From: Akkermansia muciniphila
Lineage (GTDB): Bacteria > Verrucomicrobiota > Verrucomicrobiia > Limisphaerales > UBA11320
DNA: 37,358 nucleotides
Direction of reading: 5' to 3'
NCBI GenBank assembly: GCA_945861575.1
Contig: CAMAVD010000018.1
Coordinates: forward strand, 1 to 37,358
A program made the position numbers and the translations under genes. The notes under the pieces are model-generated. The model searched no databases, was not told where the DNA came from, and saw only the letters and a list, made by a program, of their open reading frames with translations. Shown here one piece after another: positions 1 to 8,872 of the stretch (position 1 is its first letter; each line of letters opens with the position of its first letter).

Positions 1-1
1 C

Positions 2-154
2 GTGCAATGGAACCCAATCTTCGAGGCCCAGATGCTTACCTACCTCCGTCTAACAAATCTTCGACTCGGGCTCGTGATCAACTTCGGGGAGCGCTGGGTG
101 AAATCCGGGATACACCGAGTAGTGAACGGTCTACCAGAGACGCCATCCCCCTAA
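2..154 (+). CDS. GxxExxY-family protein (PDDEXK-like), C-terminal fragment truncated by window start
   Basis: Frame 2 reads VQWNPIFEAQMLTYLRLTNLRLGLVINFGERWVKSGIHRVVNGLPETPSP*, matching the EAQLLTYLRL..LGLLINF...K.GI.R.V C-terminus of GxxExxY proteins; stop TAA at 152-154. Not in the ORF track because the start is outside the window. Confidence 0.72.
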   Translation: MQWNPIFEAQMLTYLRLTNLRLGLVINFGERWVKSGIHRVVNGLPETPSP

Positions 155-271
155 CGATACTGAAGTTGCTCGCCCTTCTTGCGCCTTTGCGCCCTGTCCC
201 GCGCGCGTTTACTTCCCCCCCAGCCACAGACATCGACGGTAGAGTACGAGTGGAATGACAAGGAGCCTCAT

Positions 272-1801
272 TCAGCCCCACAGCTGTCGATCCAGGGAAC
301 GCAGCTGGATCGCCTCCCAGACATGATCCGCCACGAGGGACTCCACCCCTGCCAGATCCGCAATCGTACGCGCCACTTTGAGAATGCGATCATAGGCCCG
401 GGCGCTCAGCTTCAAGTCCGTCATCGCGTGCTTGAGCATCTCGTGCGTGCCTTCATCGAGAGCGCAGAACGAGCGAATCTCCCGACTTCCCATGCGGGCA
501 TTACACGGAATACGCGGCCGTCCGGCAAATCGTCTGTGTTGAAGCTTCCGGGCATCGACCACTCTCTGGCGGATCTGCAAGGAACTCTCCCCACCCGGCA
601 TGGACGACAACTCGGCGAAACGAAGCGAGGGCACCTCGACGTGAATATCGATTCGATCCAGCAAAGGCCCTGAAACTCGCCCCAGGTATTTCTGAATGGC
701 ACGAGGGGAACTGCGCGACTCCCCAGGCATCTTCCCGTCGGGCGTCGGATTCATGGCAGCGACCAGCATGAACTGCGCGGGAAAAGTCATGCTCCCCGAG
801 GCGCGCGAGATCGTGACGCGCCCTTCCTCCAAAGGCTGGCGCAAGGTCTCCAAAACACCGCGTCGAAACTCAGGAAGCTCATCCATGAAAAGAACCCCGT
901 GATGGGCCAATGAGATCTCGCCCGGAGTGGGGTGGATGCTGCCCCCCAACAAACCGGCATCACTCGCTGTATGATGCGGAGCTCGGAAGGGTCGTCGTGT
1001 GATGATCGGCTCACCCTGAGGAAGCTTTCCTACGCTGCTGTGGATCTGGGTTGTCTCCAAGGCTTCCGACAGGGTCAGCGGCGGCAGGATGGTAGCCAGC
1101 CGCTTTGCCAGCATGGACTTACCGGTGCCCGGTGGACCTATCATCAGGACATTATGGCCTCCCGCCGCTGCAATCTCCAGGGCCCGCTTCACCGACTCCT
1201 GCCCCTTCACCTCGGAGAAATCCATCTCTTCGTCTCGGGGTTGATCGAAAAGCGCGTCCATATCGGTCACCACGGGTGTGATAAGGAGCTCACCCGATAG
1301 AAATCCAACCGCCTCACGCAAGTTCCGGACCGGAATCACCCTCAAGCCCTTCACCACCGACGCCTCGGCGGCGTTCTCCGCTGGAACAAGCACCCCAGTG
1401 CGACCCTCCGCCCGAGCCCGCAGGGCAATGGCAAGAGCCCCCTTCACCGGACGCACCGCTCCCGAAAGCGCCAACTCGCCGACGATCAGGAAGTCCGGCA
1501 AGGATGCGGAGGCCATCTGCTCCGCGGCCTGCACCACACCTAGCGCGATGGGGAGATCGAAGCTTGGCCCCTCCTTTCGCAGATCCGCAGGGGCAAGATT
1601 AATGGTTGTCCGCCCCATGGGCACGCGGAACCCCGAATTGTTCATGGCCGACAAAACGCGCTCGATCGATTCCCGTACAGCAGCGTCCGGCAATCCCACA
1701 ATGATGAGTTTCAAATCACCCACCGCTGAAGAATCTACCTCCACCTCTATGGAAAAAGCGTCGATGCCGAGAACTGCGGCCGACCCCACCTTGGCTAACA
1801 T
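272..1801 (-). CDS. comM: YifB/ComM family Mg-chelatase-like AAA+ ATPase
   Basis: 509 aa; MLAKVGSAAVLGIDAFSIEVEVD N-terminus, Walker A GPPGTGKSMLAKRL, FRAPHHTASDAGLLGG motif, C-terminal LSARAYDRILKVARTIADLAG. Confidence 0.95.
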   Translation of the reverse strand: MLAKVGSAAVLGIDAFSIEVEVDSSAVGDLKLIIVGLPDAAVRESIERVLSAMNNSGFRVPMGRTTINLAPADLRKEGPSFDLPIALGVVQAAEQMASASLPDFLIVGELALSGAVRPVKGALAIALRARAEGRTGVLVPAENAAEASVVKGLRVIPVRNLREAVGFLSGELLITPVVTDMDALFDQPRDEEMDFSEVKGQESVKRALEIAAAGGHNVLMIGPPGTGKSMLAKRLATILPPLTLSEALETTQIHSSVGKLPQGEPIITRRPFRAPHHTASDAGLLGGSIHPTPGEISLAHHGVLFMDELPEFRRGVLETLRQPLEEGRVTISRASGSMTFPAQFMLVAAMNPTPDGKMPGESRSSPRAIQKYLGRVSGPLLDRIDIHVEVPSLRFAELSSMPGGESSLQIRQRVVDARKLQHRRFAGRPRIPCNARMGSREIRSFCALDEGTHEMLKHAMTDLKLSARAYDRILKVARTIADLAGVESLVADHVWEAIQLRSLDRQLWG

Positions 1802-1882
1802 CGGGCGAGGTTATGATTCAATCGGCAGAACAGAGCAACTGGGAAATTGCACTCCCTCCCCCCTTCATGAGACGGTCTGCTG

Positions 1883-2332
1883 ATGTCGTGGAGGGACACA
1901 TTGCAAGGCTGGTGGGCTCGTCTTCTGAATCAGGGCGCGGAGGAAGTGACCCCGCTCAATCTCCGTCGAGGGCGACTCGGTGAGAAGTCCGCCCAGATCT
2001 TCCTCGAAAGACTTGGCTACCGCTTCGTGCTGGCAAATTTCCGATCGAAGCGTGGCGAGATTGATCTCATTTTCACGCACGAGGGCTGCGTGATTTTTGT
2101 AGAGGTGAAGACCCGGTCTTCAGAAAAGTGGAAGCGGCCTGCCGACGCCGTGAACTGGAAGAAGCAGCGCCGACTCTCGCGCGCGGCCCTGGACTATCTG
2201 CGGACGTTGAAAAACCCGCGCGTGGCATTCCGCTTCGACATCGTCGAGGTCATCCTCTCCCGAGACTCCGTAGTGGAGATCCGCCACATCCGCGATGCCT
2301 TCCGCCTCACGGCTCCCTATCGATACGGCTGA
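1883..2332 (+). CDS. yraN: YraN family protein (UPF0102, predicted nuclease)
   Basis: 149 aa; GEKSAQIFLERLGYRFVLANFRSKRGEIDLIFTHEGCVIFVEVKTRS is the UPF0102 signature. Confidence 0.93.
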   Translation: MSWRDTLQGWWARLLNQGAEEVTPLNLRRGRLGEKSAQIFLERLGYRFVLANFRSKRGEIDLIFTHEGCVIFVEVKTRSSEKWKRPADAVNWKKQRRLSRAALDYLRTLKNPRVAFRFDIVEVILSRDSVVEIRHIRDAFRLTAPYRYG

Positions 2333-3069
2333 TTCAGTTTCACCGTTTTGGCCTTCTTGTGCATGCGAATGTTGAGCATCTCCACCAGAACCGAGAACGC
2401 CATGGAGAAGTAGACGTAGCCCTTGGGGATATGCTGATGGAATCCCTCAGCAACCAGGAGCACACCAATCAAAATCAGAAAGCTGAGCGCCAGCATCTTG
2501 ATCGAAGGATGCTTGTCCACAAAGTCGCTAATCTGGTTCACGAAAAGCAGCATCGCTAACACCGCGATCACCACGGCAGCGATCATCACACCCACCTCTT
2601 TTACCATCCCCACGGCCGTGATCACAGAATCGAGCGAGAAGACGATGTCCAGCAGGGCGATCTGAACCAGAACGGAGCTGAAGGAAGCCGCCATCCCCTT
2701 GGTTTTCTCCCCATCCACCCCTTCAAGCTTCTCGTGAATTTCAAAGGTGCTCTTGGCAATCAGGAACAGGCCTCCCACAATGAGAATCAAATCCCGCCCA
2801 GAGATGGCGACCTTCCACTCCCAAAAGGTGTGTTCAAAGAAGGGCTTCTCGAGCTTCACGATCCACGCCAATCCACACAGAAGCAGGATCCGCGTGATCA
2901 TCGCCAACGCCAGACCAATCTGTCGGGCTTTCCGCTGCTGCTCAGGCGGGAGCTTCCCGCTCAAGATCGAGATGAAGATGATGTTGTCGATCCCCAGGAC
3001 GACCTCAAGGAGCGTCAGGGTGATCAGACTGATCCAAATTTGTGGCTCGCTGGCCCAGCTGAAATCCAT
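2317..3069 (-). CDS. TerC family integral membrane protein
   Basis: ORF 2317..3111; likely start ATG at 3067-3069 (MDFSWASEPQIWISLITLTLLEVVLGIDNIIFISIL). LEVVLGIDNIIF and DIVFSLDSVITAVGM are TerC signatures. Confidence 0.92.
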   Translation of the reverse strand: MDFSWASEPQIWISLITLTLLEVVLGIDNIIFISILSGKLPPEQQRKARQIGLALAMITRILLLCGLAWIVKLEKPFFEHTFWEWKVAISGRDLILIVGGLFLIAKSTFEIHEKLEGVDGEKTKGMAASFSSVLVQIALLDIVFSLDSVITAVGMVKEVGVMIAAVVIAVLAMLLFVNQISDFVDKHPSIKMLALSFLILIGVLLVAEGFHQHIPKGYVYFSMAFSVLVEMLNIRMHKKAKTVKLNQPYR

Positions 3070-3133
3070 TGTGATAAGAGGAAAGGTAATCCTGCTGACC
3101 CCGGGCCACACGCCCAGGGTCAGCGGGAAAGCG

Positions 3134-4315
3134 TTAATGTGCTGAAAACTTGTGAACCGTGGACGAGCGGAAGACCTGGCCCGGCTTCAACACAGTGGTG
3201 GGGAACTGCGGCTTGTTCGGTGAATCAGGGAAATGCTGGGTCTCCAGGCAGAAGCCCGAGTTTTTCGGATAGGCTCGCTTGGACTTGCCCGTCAGCTTTC
3301 CGTCCAGGAAGTTCCCGGTGTAGAACTGAACCCCCGGCTCGGTGGTGAAGATACTCATGGAGCGACCGCTCTTGGGATCATGCACCTCAGCCGCCAACGT
3401 CATCTCGTTGGGTCGGATCTGGCTGATCACGAAATTATTGTCGTAGCCGGTGGGTGACGCTTTCAGCTCACTCCAACGCGCTCCGATGGCGACAGGAACG
3501 GTGAAATCGAAGGGCGTCCCCTGCACCTTGACCACATCTCCTGTCGGTATGCTGGTCTCGTCGAACGGTGTATAACGTTCCGAGTTCAGCTTGAGCACAT
3601 GGGACAGAACGCTCGGCTCTCCCTCTCCAGCGAGGTTGAAATAGGAGTGATTGGTCAAGTTGATCACGGTGTCCTTATCGGTCGTCGCCTCGTAATCAAC
3701 ACGCAACTCGTCGGCGTGGGTCAGGGTGTAAACGATGCGAATCTTCAAATTCCCGGGATACCCTTCCTCGCCGTCGGGACTCAAGTAAGTCAGCTCCAAG
3801 GCGGGCCCTGTAGTGGTGCTGATGTCCCGGGCGTCCCACACCTTCTTGTCGATCCCTTTGATCCCGCCATGAAGCGAGTTGGGACCATTGTTCGCAGCGA
3901 GCTTGTACTCGACACCGTTCAGGGTAAATCGTGCGTTGCCGATGCGGTTGGCGTACCGGCCAGTGGCAGCGCCAAAGAATGGATGCCCCTTGAGGTAGTC
4001 CTCCAGGGTATCGAAACCGAGGACAATGTCACCCAGCTGGCCTTGGCGGTCAGGAACATGGAGCTCCGTCACGATTCCTCCGTAATTGGTGATCTTGGCC
4101 TTGAGACCGTTGCGATTCACCAGCGTAAAAATCTGCACCGACTCACCCTCAGGGGTCTTGCCAAACTCAGCCTTGTCAATCATGGGGGTATTGCTCTTGG
4201 ACATAATGTGCTCGTACTGCCAGGACTCGGAAGTGTGGGTGCAGCCGGAGAACATCAGGGCGCCCGCACACAGCGCGCCCAGGATCGTGCGATGCCTGGA
4301 ATTCATGACAGTCAT
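3134..4315 (-). CDS. galM: aldose 1-epimerase (galactose mutarotase), predicted exported lipoprotein
   Basis: 393 aa; NYGGIVTELHVPDRQGQLGDIVLGFDTLEDYL, GATGRYANRIGNARF, NLTNHSYFNLAG, GVQFYTGNFLDG are mutarotase motifs; N-terminal MFSGC lipobox-like site. Confidence 0.93.
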   Translation of the reverse strand: MTVMNSRHRTILGALCAGALMFSGCTHTSESWQYEHIMSKSNTPMIDKAEFGKTPEGESVQIFTLVNRNGLKAKITNYGGIVTELHVPDRQGQLGDIVLGFDTLEDYLKGHPFFGAATGRYANRIGNARFTLNGVEYKLAANNGPNSLHGGIKGIDKKVWDARDISTTTGPALELTYLSPDGEEGYPGNLKIRIVYTLTHADELRVDYEATTDKDTVINLTNHSYFNLAGEGEPSVLSHVLKLNSERYTPFDETSIPTGDVVKVQGTPFDFTVPVAIGARWSELKASPTGYDNNFVISQIRPNEMTLAAEVHDPKSGRSMSIFTTEPGVQFYTGNFLDGKLTGKSKRAYPKNSGFCLETQHFPDSPNKPQFPTTVLKPGQVFRSSTVHKFSAH

Positions 4316-4480
4316 ATCGGGTAATCGATGCGGCCAAACTCGGCAAGCCTTCTCCCAGACAAGGGGGAAGGAGAAGAGCTGAACGCTGCCTGCTTATAGG
4401 TTGGCCGTCCAAGGGGTGTCAAACGGGTTTTCGTCGGCCATCCTCGACTCCGACGGGGGAAGCGTGTAAGACTCAGCCCG

Positions 4481-5146
4481 ATGAGATGGGTGCCCTACGG
4501 ACCGCATGCCCTGCTGTTCTACTTTGCCGACGCCGTCGGCGAGGACGCTTTTCGCAAAGTCCGAGCCATCACTGCCGACCTGGAATTGCACCCCATGAAA
4601 GGGCTGATCGACTTCATCCCCAGCTTCACTTCGGTGCTGCTACATTTTGATCCGAGCGTGGTACCGCAGCCGCAGCTGCACGTTTTGGAGTGCTCCGCTC
4701 GCCTCAAGTCAGCCATGCTGGCGAAGCCCCCTGAATTGGAGACCAAATCGATACCGGTGCACTACGACGGGCCGGATCTCAAGCGGGTCGCCGATCACAC
4801 CAAGCTCTCCGTCGCCGAAGTTATCGAGCGTCATAGCCGTACAATCTACAAGGTCTATGCCCTGGGATTCGCCCCCGGCTTTGCCTATCTCGGCGACCTA
4901 GAACCCCGCCTGCACACTCCCCGGCTTGCCACGCCACGCGCACGCGTCCCAGCGGGTTCGGTAGGCATCGGAGGTGAGCATACCGGCATCTATCCCCTCG
5001 ACACACCGGGGGGGTGGAACCTTATCGGCCGAACCCCCAGGGTGATGTTCGATCCAAGCCGAGCAGAAACGTCAGGCAACCACCAGGATGCATTCCTCCT
5101 ACATCCCGGAGACTGCGTACAGTTTCTACCCCAAGGACGGCCGTGA
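4481..5146 (+). CDS. pxpB: 5-oxoprolinase subunit PxpB (KipI-like allophanate hydrolase subunit 1)
   Basis: 221 aa; ALGFAPGFAYLGDLEPRLHTPRLATPRARVPAGSVGIGGEHTGIYPLDTPGGWNLIGRTP is the PxpB/KipI signature. Confidence 0.95.
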   Translation: MRWVPYGPHALLFYFADAVGEDAFRKVRAITADLELHPMKGLIDFIPSFTSVLLHFDPSVVPQPQLHVLECSARLKSAMLAKPPELETKSIPVHYDGPDLKRVADHTKLSVAEVIERHSRTIYKVYALGFAPGFAYLGDLEPRLHTPRLATPRARVPAGSVGIGGEHTGIYPLDTPGGWNLIGRTPRVMFDPSRAETSGNHQDAFLLHPGDCVQFLPQGRP

Positions 5147-6003
5147 ACCCCGAGGTGCTCTACGTGATGGACCCCGGACACGGCTGCCATCTGCAAGATC
5201 GCGGCCGCCTCGGTCTGAAGCGCTTTGGGGTGCCCTCGGGAGGCCCCATGGATCCCCATGCGGCCGAATGGGCGAACCAGCTGCTCGGCAACCCGACCGA
5301 TGCCCCCATACTCGAACTCGCGCTGCAGGGAGCGAAGCTCGCCGCTCTCCAAGCCGTATGGGTCGCGGTCACGGGTGCAGACGCAACCGCCAATTTGCCG
5401 CTCTGGCGTGTGCTACGACTCGATGCGGATGATGTCATGACCTTCAGCAAGAACGTGTCCGGGGTCTGGACCTATGTGGCCGTGGAAGGTGGTTTCGTTG
5501 ACACGCCAGTCTTAGGCAGCGTCTCCACGTCACCTCGGATTCGCCTCGGACGCAGCTTCAACCGAGGGTCCATGCTGCGACGCAACAGTCAGCACTCTTT
5601 TTCAATGCCCCAGGGCGTCGCAGGGCGTATGGCCCCCATAGCTGAACAGCGCAACTACGCTCAACCCCCATCCATCCGCATCTGGCCAGGTCCCCAATGG
5701 GACCGCTTCTCCGCCACCGCGAAAGAGGCCTTTCTCCACCACGGCTGGACCCTCAGCCCCCGGTCCGATCGAACGGGCTATCGGCTGGAAGGCAAGCCGA
5801 TAGCCCCGATGCTAGGTCAGCTGATCAGCGAACCGGTGATGGTCGGCTCTATTCAGATCCCCCCCGACGGACTTCCCATCGTAACGCTGAACGACGGTCC
5901 TACCGTGGGCGGCTACCCGAAGATTGGCTTGGTGGACCCGGCCGATCTTCCGTGGCTAACGCAGGCCCGCCCTGGCCAGCGACTCCGATTCCACCTCGCA
6001 TGA
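5143..6003 (+). CDS. pxpC: 5-oxoprolinase subunit PxpC (KipA-like, biotin-dependent carboxyltransferase domain)
   Basis: GTG start at 5143 overlaps the PxpB stop (GTGA); GVPSGGPMDPHAAEWANQLLGN and DGPTVGGYPKIGLVDPADLPWLTQARPGQRLRF are PxpC motifs. The ORF track start at 5014 is an upstream extension. Confidence 0.93.
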   Translation: MNPEVLYVMDPGHGCHLQDRGRLGLKRFGVPSGGPMDPHAAEWANQLLGNPTDAPILELALQGAKLAALQAVWVAVTGADATANLPLWRVLRLDADDVMTFSKNVSGVWTYVAVEGGFVDTPVLGSVSTSPRIRLGRSFNRGSMLRRNSQHSFSMPQGVAGRMAPIAEQRNYAQPPSIRIWPGPQWDRFSATAKEAFLHHGWTLSPRSDRTGYRLEGKPIAPMLGQLISEPVMVGSIQIPPDGLPIVTLNDGPTVGGYPKIGLVDPADLPWLTQARPGQRLRFHLA

Positions 6004-6737
6004 GCCCGTCTGCCTGGGACTTGAATTGCGATCTGGGTGAGCAGGAGTCCCCGAGCAGGACTCGTTCCCTGATGCGCTGGATCACCTCAGCGAATATCGC
6101 GTGCGGCGGGCACGCGGGAACTGTGGAATCGATGGAGCGCTGCGTCCAGCTGGCGGCCGAGGCGGGGGTTCGACTAGGGGCTCACCCCGGGCCCTGGGAT
6201 CGAGCCAACATGGGACGAGGACATCTCGCACTGAGTCCCTCCGAACTCGACCTCCTACTTCTTCAGCAAGTGTCGGCCCTCGCCCAGCTGGCCCGCAGGG
6301 CCAACTCCCGACTCCATCACATCAAGCTGCACGGCGGACTCTATCACGCCGTCGAAGGATGCACTCTACTGGCCAAGGCGTATGTGCGGATTGTGCAGGA
6401 GCGCTGGCCGCGCCTGAAGATCTACGCCCGACACGGTGGCGAGGTGTCCCGGGTCGGCGCGCTTCAACCCCACGGGATCACGATCTGGGAAGAGGCATTC
6501 GTGGATCGCGGCTACACAGCCGGGGGCAACCTGATCCCACGCGGCGAGGTGGGCGCGCTTCTAGAAACCAAGAAAGAGCTTAGAGAGCGCCTGCGTCAGA
6601 TTTGCGACGAAGGTCGAATTCGGACACGAGAGGGCAACTGGATCCCCTCACGTCCACGCACTCTTTGCATCCACGGCGACACTCCAGCGGCACCCAAACT
6701 AGTCCGCTGGGCGCATGAAGCCCTGCGCCTCAGCTAA
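6000..6737 (+). CDS. pxpA: 5-oxoprolinase subunit PxpA (LamB/YcsF family)
   Basis: ATG at 6000 overlaps the PxpC stop (ATGA); DLNCDLGE, SANIACGGHAG, GAHPG, HIKLHGGLYH, EAFVDRGYTAGGNLIPR, CIHGDTP are YcsF motifs. Confidence 0.95.
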   Translation: MSPSAWDLNCDLGEQESPSRTRSLMRWITSANIACGGHAGTVESMERCVQLAAEAGVRLGAHPGPWDRANMGRGHLALSPSELDLLLLQQVSALAQLARRANSRLHHIKLHGGLYHAVEGCTLLAKAYVRIVQERWPRLKIYARHGGEVSRVGALQPHGITIWEEAFVDRGYTAGGNLIPRGEVGALLETKKELRERLRQICDEGRIRTREGNWIPSRPRTLCIHGDTPAAPKLVRWAHEALRLS

Positions 6738-6999
6738 TCTCCCCCCTGCCCTCTCGCCTGAAGCTTCTCTGCCCGTTTTAGTCCCCCCCGCCATCTGTGG
6801 ATCACGATTCCTCGCAGTCCCGAAGTTAGGTCACCTTCCACGTTCCGCAAAGCCGGGCATGTCGCCAAGGCTGAACTCTGGAAGGGGTCGCTTCACAACG
6901 ATAAAACCCATACCTCATCCGCTCCAGAAACCCGGATTCTTCGCACCAAGGCACTAGGTTCACCAAGCTCCGGGCCGGGCCAGACTGGATGAAGAAAAG

Positions 7000-7344
7000 C
7001 TAGGCCTCCGGTCGCTCCAAGACGAGCAAGCTCTCAGTCTCGCACTGGATGAAATCGCGAATGAGCGCATGTCTTGATCGGAGTAGATCCACAATCAATC
7101 GAGTAGGACAATTGCCGACGCGAAGCCAAACAAATTTGGGCGGGTGGCCGAATAGGATGCTCCTGTAATAAAAGTCGGTGTCCTTCGAGACAATGGAGAA
7201 TCCATGTTGTTTCGCCCACTCCGATATAATCCTATCATCCGCGTGTGCAAGACCGACCGTCTTGATGTGTGTGGATTCGGGGAACAGCTCTAAAATGTGG
7301 GGAACGATTCTGTCCGAGAGATTCTCGTCGAGTAGCAGTTTCAC
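7000..7344 (-). CDS. DUF5615 family PIN-like protein (putative toxin)
   Basis: 114 aa; MKLLLDENLSDRIVPHILELFPESTHIKTVGLAHADDRIISEWAKQHGFSIVSKDTDF is the DUF5615/Mut7-C-like N-terminus with PIN-like acidic residues. Confidence 0.88.
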   Translation of the reverse strand: MKLLLDENLSDRIVPHILELFPESTHIKTVGLAHADDRIISEWAKQHGFSIVSKDTDFYYRSILFGHPPKFVWLRVGNCPTRLIVDLLRSRHALIRDFIQCETESLLVLERPEA

Positions 7345-7565
7345 GCCGGTGCGACGAATAGCTTTCGTTCTCGGTCAGCTGCGAACGCCAAGCAGGCCTT
7401 GATGTCGTGAGCAGTGAGCTCGGAAAAATCATGTAGAATTTCGTGCTCAGTCATCCCACCGGCCAAATACTCAAGAACATCCTGCACGGTGATTCGCATG
7501 CCACGAATGCATGGCTTGCCGCTCCGCTTACCTGGTTCAATCGTAATGAGCTTTGAATAATCCAC
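7341..7565 (-). CDS. DUF433 family protein (putative antitoxin)
   Basis: 74 aa; ITIEPGKRSGKPCIRGMRITVQDVLEYLAGGMTEHEILHDFSELTAHDIKACLAFAADRE; 4-bp overlap (7341-7344) with the DUF5615 gene. Confidence 0.93.
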   Translation of the reverse strand: MDYSKLITIEPGKRSGKPCIRGMRITVQDVLEYLAGGMTEHEILHDFSELTAHDIKACLAFAADRERKLFVAPA

Positions 7566-7696
7566 TATCGAAATATAGGCTCGATACGTAGAAGGGTCAA
7601 TCGCGGGTTTTACGCATAAGGCCTAGACCCTATGGCTTGAGATGGGTGGATTGAGCGTGGGTGGCGGCTCATTGGAACGTGGGTTCAGACTCTGTT

Positions 7697-7987
7697 TTAG
7701 TGGAAGGATCCTGGAGGGATCCCAGGCCTCGGCAAGCGATGATCCGTATGGGGGACAGGAGTTCCCTGCCACGATGAGGTTTGAAATTCTCCCGGACCTA
7801 AATGGACACAGGTGTTGATCGGGAGACTTTCGAGTAAGGCATCGAGACGTCCTCCACTCCCGTCCCAGGGGTCGTTTTGCGTTCCCGCACCTAAGCCTCC
7901 ATCGCTGACCGCAGCCGACTTACGTCGATCAGCGATCCAAACATTCACGCGAACCGGATCCAGTAAAAATGCATCGAGGAGGGACAT
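7697..7987 (-). pseudogene. 5' remnant of a right-handed parallel beta-helix protein
   Basis: MSLLDAFLLDPVRVNVWIADRRKSAAVSDGGLGAGTQNDPWDGSGGRLDALLESLPINTCVHLGPGEFQTSS resembles the N-terminus of large beta-helix proteins (GSGT..DPYDGST..FDALM..LPANT.VHLGPGTFQT), then ends after about 95 aa with no helix repeats. Confidence 0.5.
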
Positions 7988-8738
7988 GAGATCAGAGCAA
8001 TTCTATTTTATTGAGAGGACATGGTTCTAGGTGGAATGACCAGCCCAGGCTGTGGGCTGTCCCAAAAGAGGCGGAAATATCGATCCTGATGGGATGGAAC
8101 TCTACAGGAATAGGAGGATCCTGAGCGCCCACACGGAAGCCGCAAGCAACCAGAACCGACACCAATATGAACTGGAGAAAGAGTTTCATAGCTCAGAACA
8201 ATGCCAAGGTCGCCGCATCGTCACTCAAGGTAGCCAAATCTGGCCACTGCTGGACCAGGACTCCTTTCAAAGTCTGGCCAACGGGTCCATGAGGAATGAA
8301 TCGGTCAATGACATGATAGTATCCTCACGTTCAACAGGGGCTTCCTCCTCGAACCCGCCCACCTCCGAGAAAAAAACAACCCAAACTCAGACCTGACATC
8401 CGGCCAGCAAGCCGCCGAGATCTGAAAGTAGGGGGGGGGGTAAAACAAACAGCTCCGAAGCCGCAGACCGCGTCAGACTCTCCAGAGTTGAAGTGAGCTT
8501 TTCCAAGAGCACGTCAGCAACTAGCGACACAACTCGGTGAATTGCAAGAAATAGTTTCACAGAAATTGTTCGCCGCACGTGTCTCAGATTTTTGCGGCAC
8601 ACCTCGTAATCGGAACCGGGTTTTTCCGGGCACAACGTCCTGGCTTGGAGATCGTCCCGTGGCGACCAAGACGTCGAAGGCGGCCGCACATTCCAAGTGA
8701 TGAAAGTCAGGGCCGCCAGACGGCGGCTCATGTGACTC

Positions 8739-8768
8739 CGATTACGATTACGAGTGCGAGTGCGAGGG
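8739..8768. repeat. degenerate hexamer tandem repeat CGATTA x2, CGAGTG x2, CGAGGG
   Basis: Read directly: cgatta cgatta cgagtg cgagtg cgaggg. Confidence 0.75.
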
Positions 8769-8872
8769 GAAGCGGGATGACGTGAGCGCAAATTAATGAC
8801 ATGCGCACAGAACTGCACCTGCGGTATACGCCCCCCTTGCATCCTGGGTCCACCCTTCCTACATTTCAGCCG

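Noticed and set aside
7-258. ORF 7..258 (+) 83 aa and antisense ORF 78..281
   Set aside because: The real coding frame here is the truncated GxxExxY C-terminus (2..154); these ORFs have no recognisable family features.
2317-2332. 16-bp tail-to-tail overlap of yraN and terC
   Set aside because: Real but ordinary for compact genomes; no sign of regulatory function.
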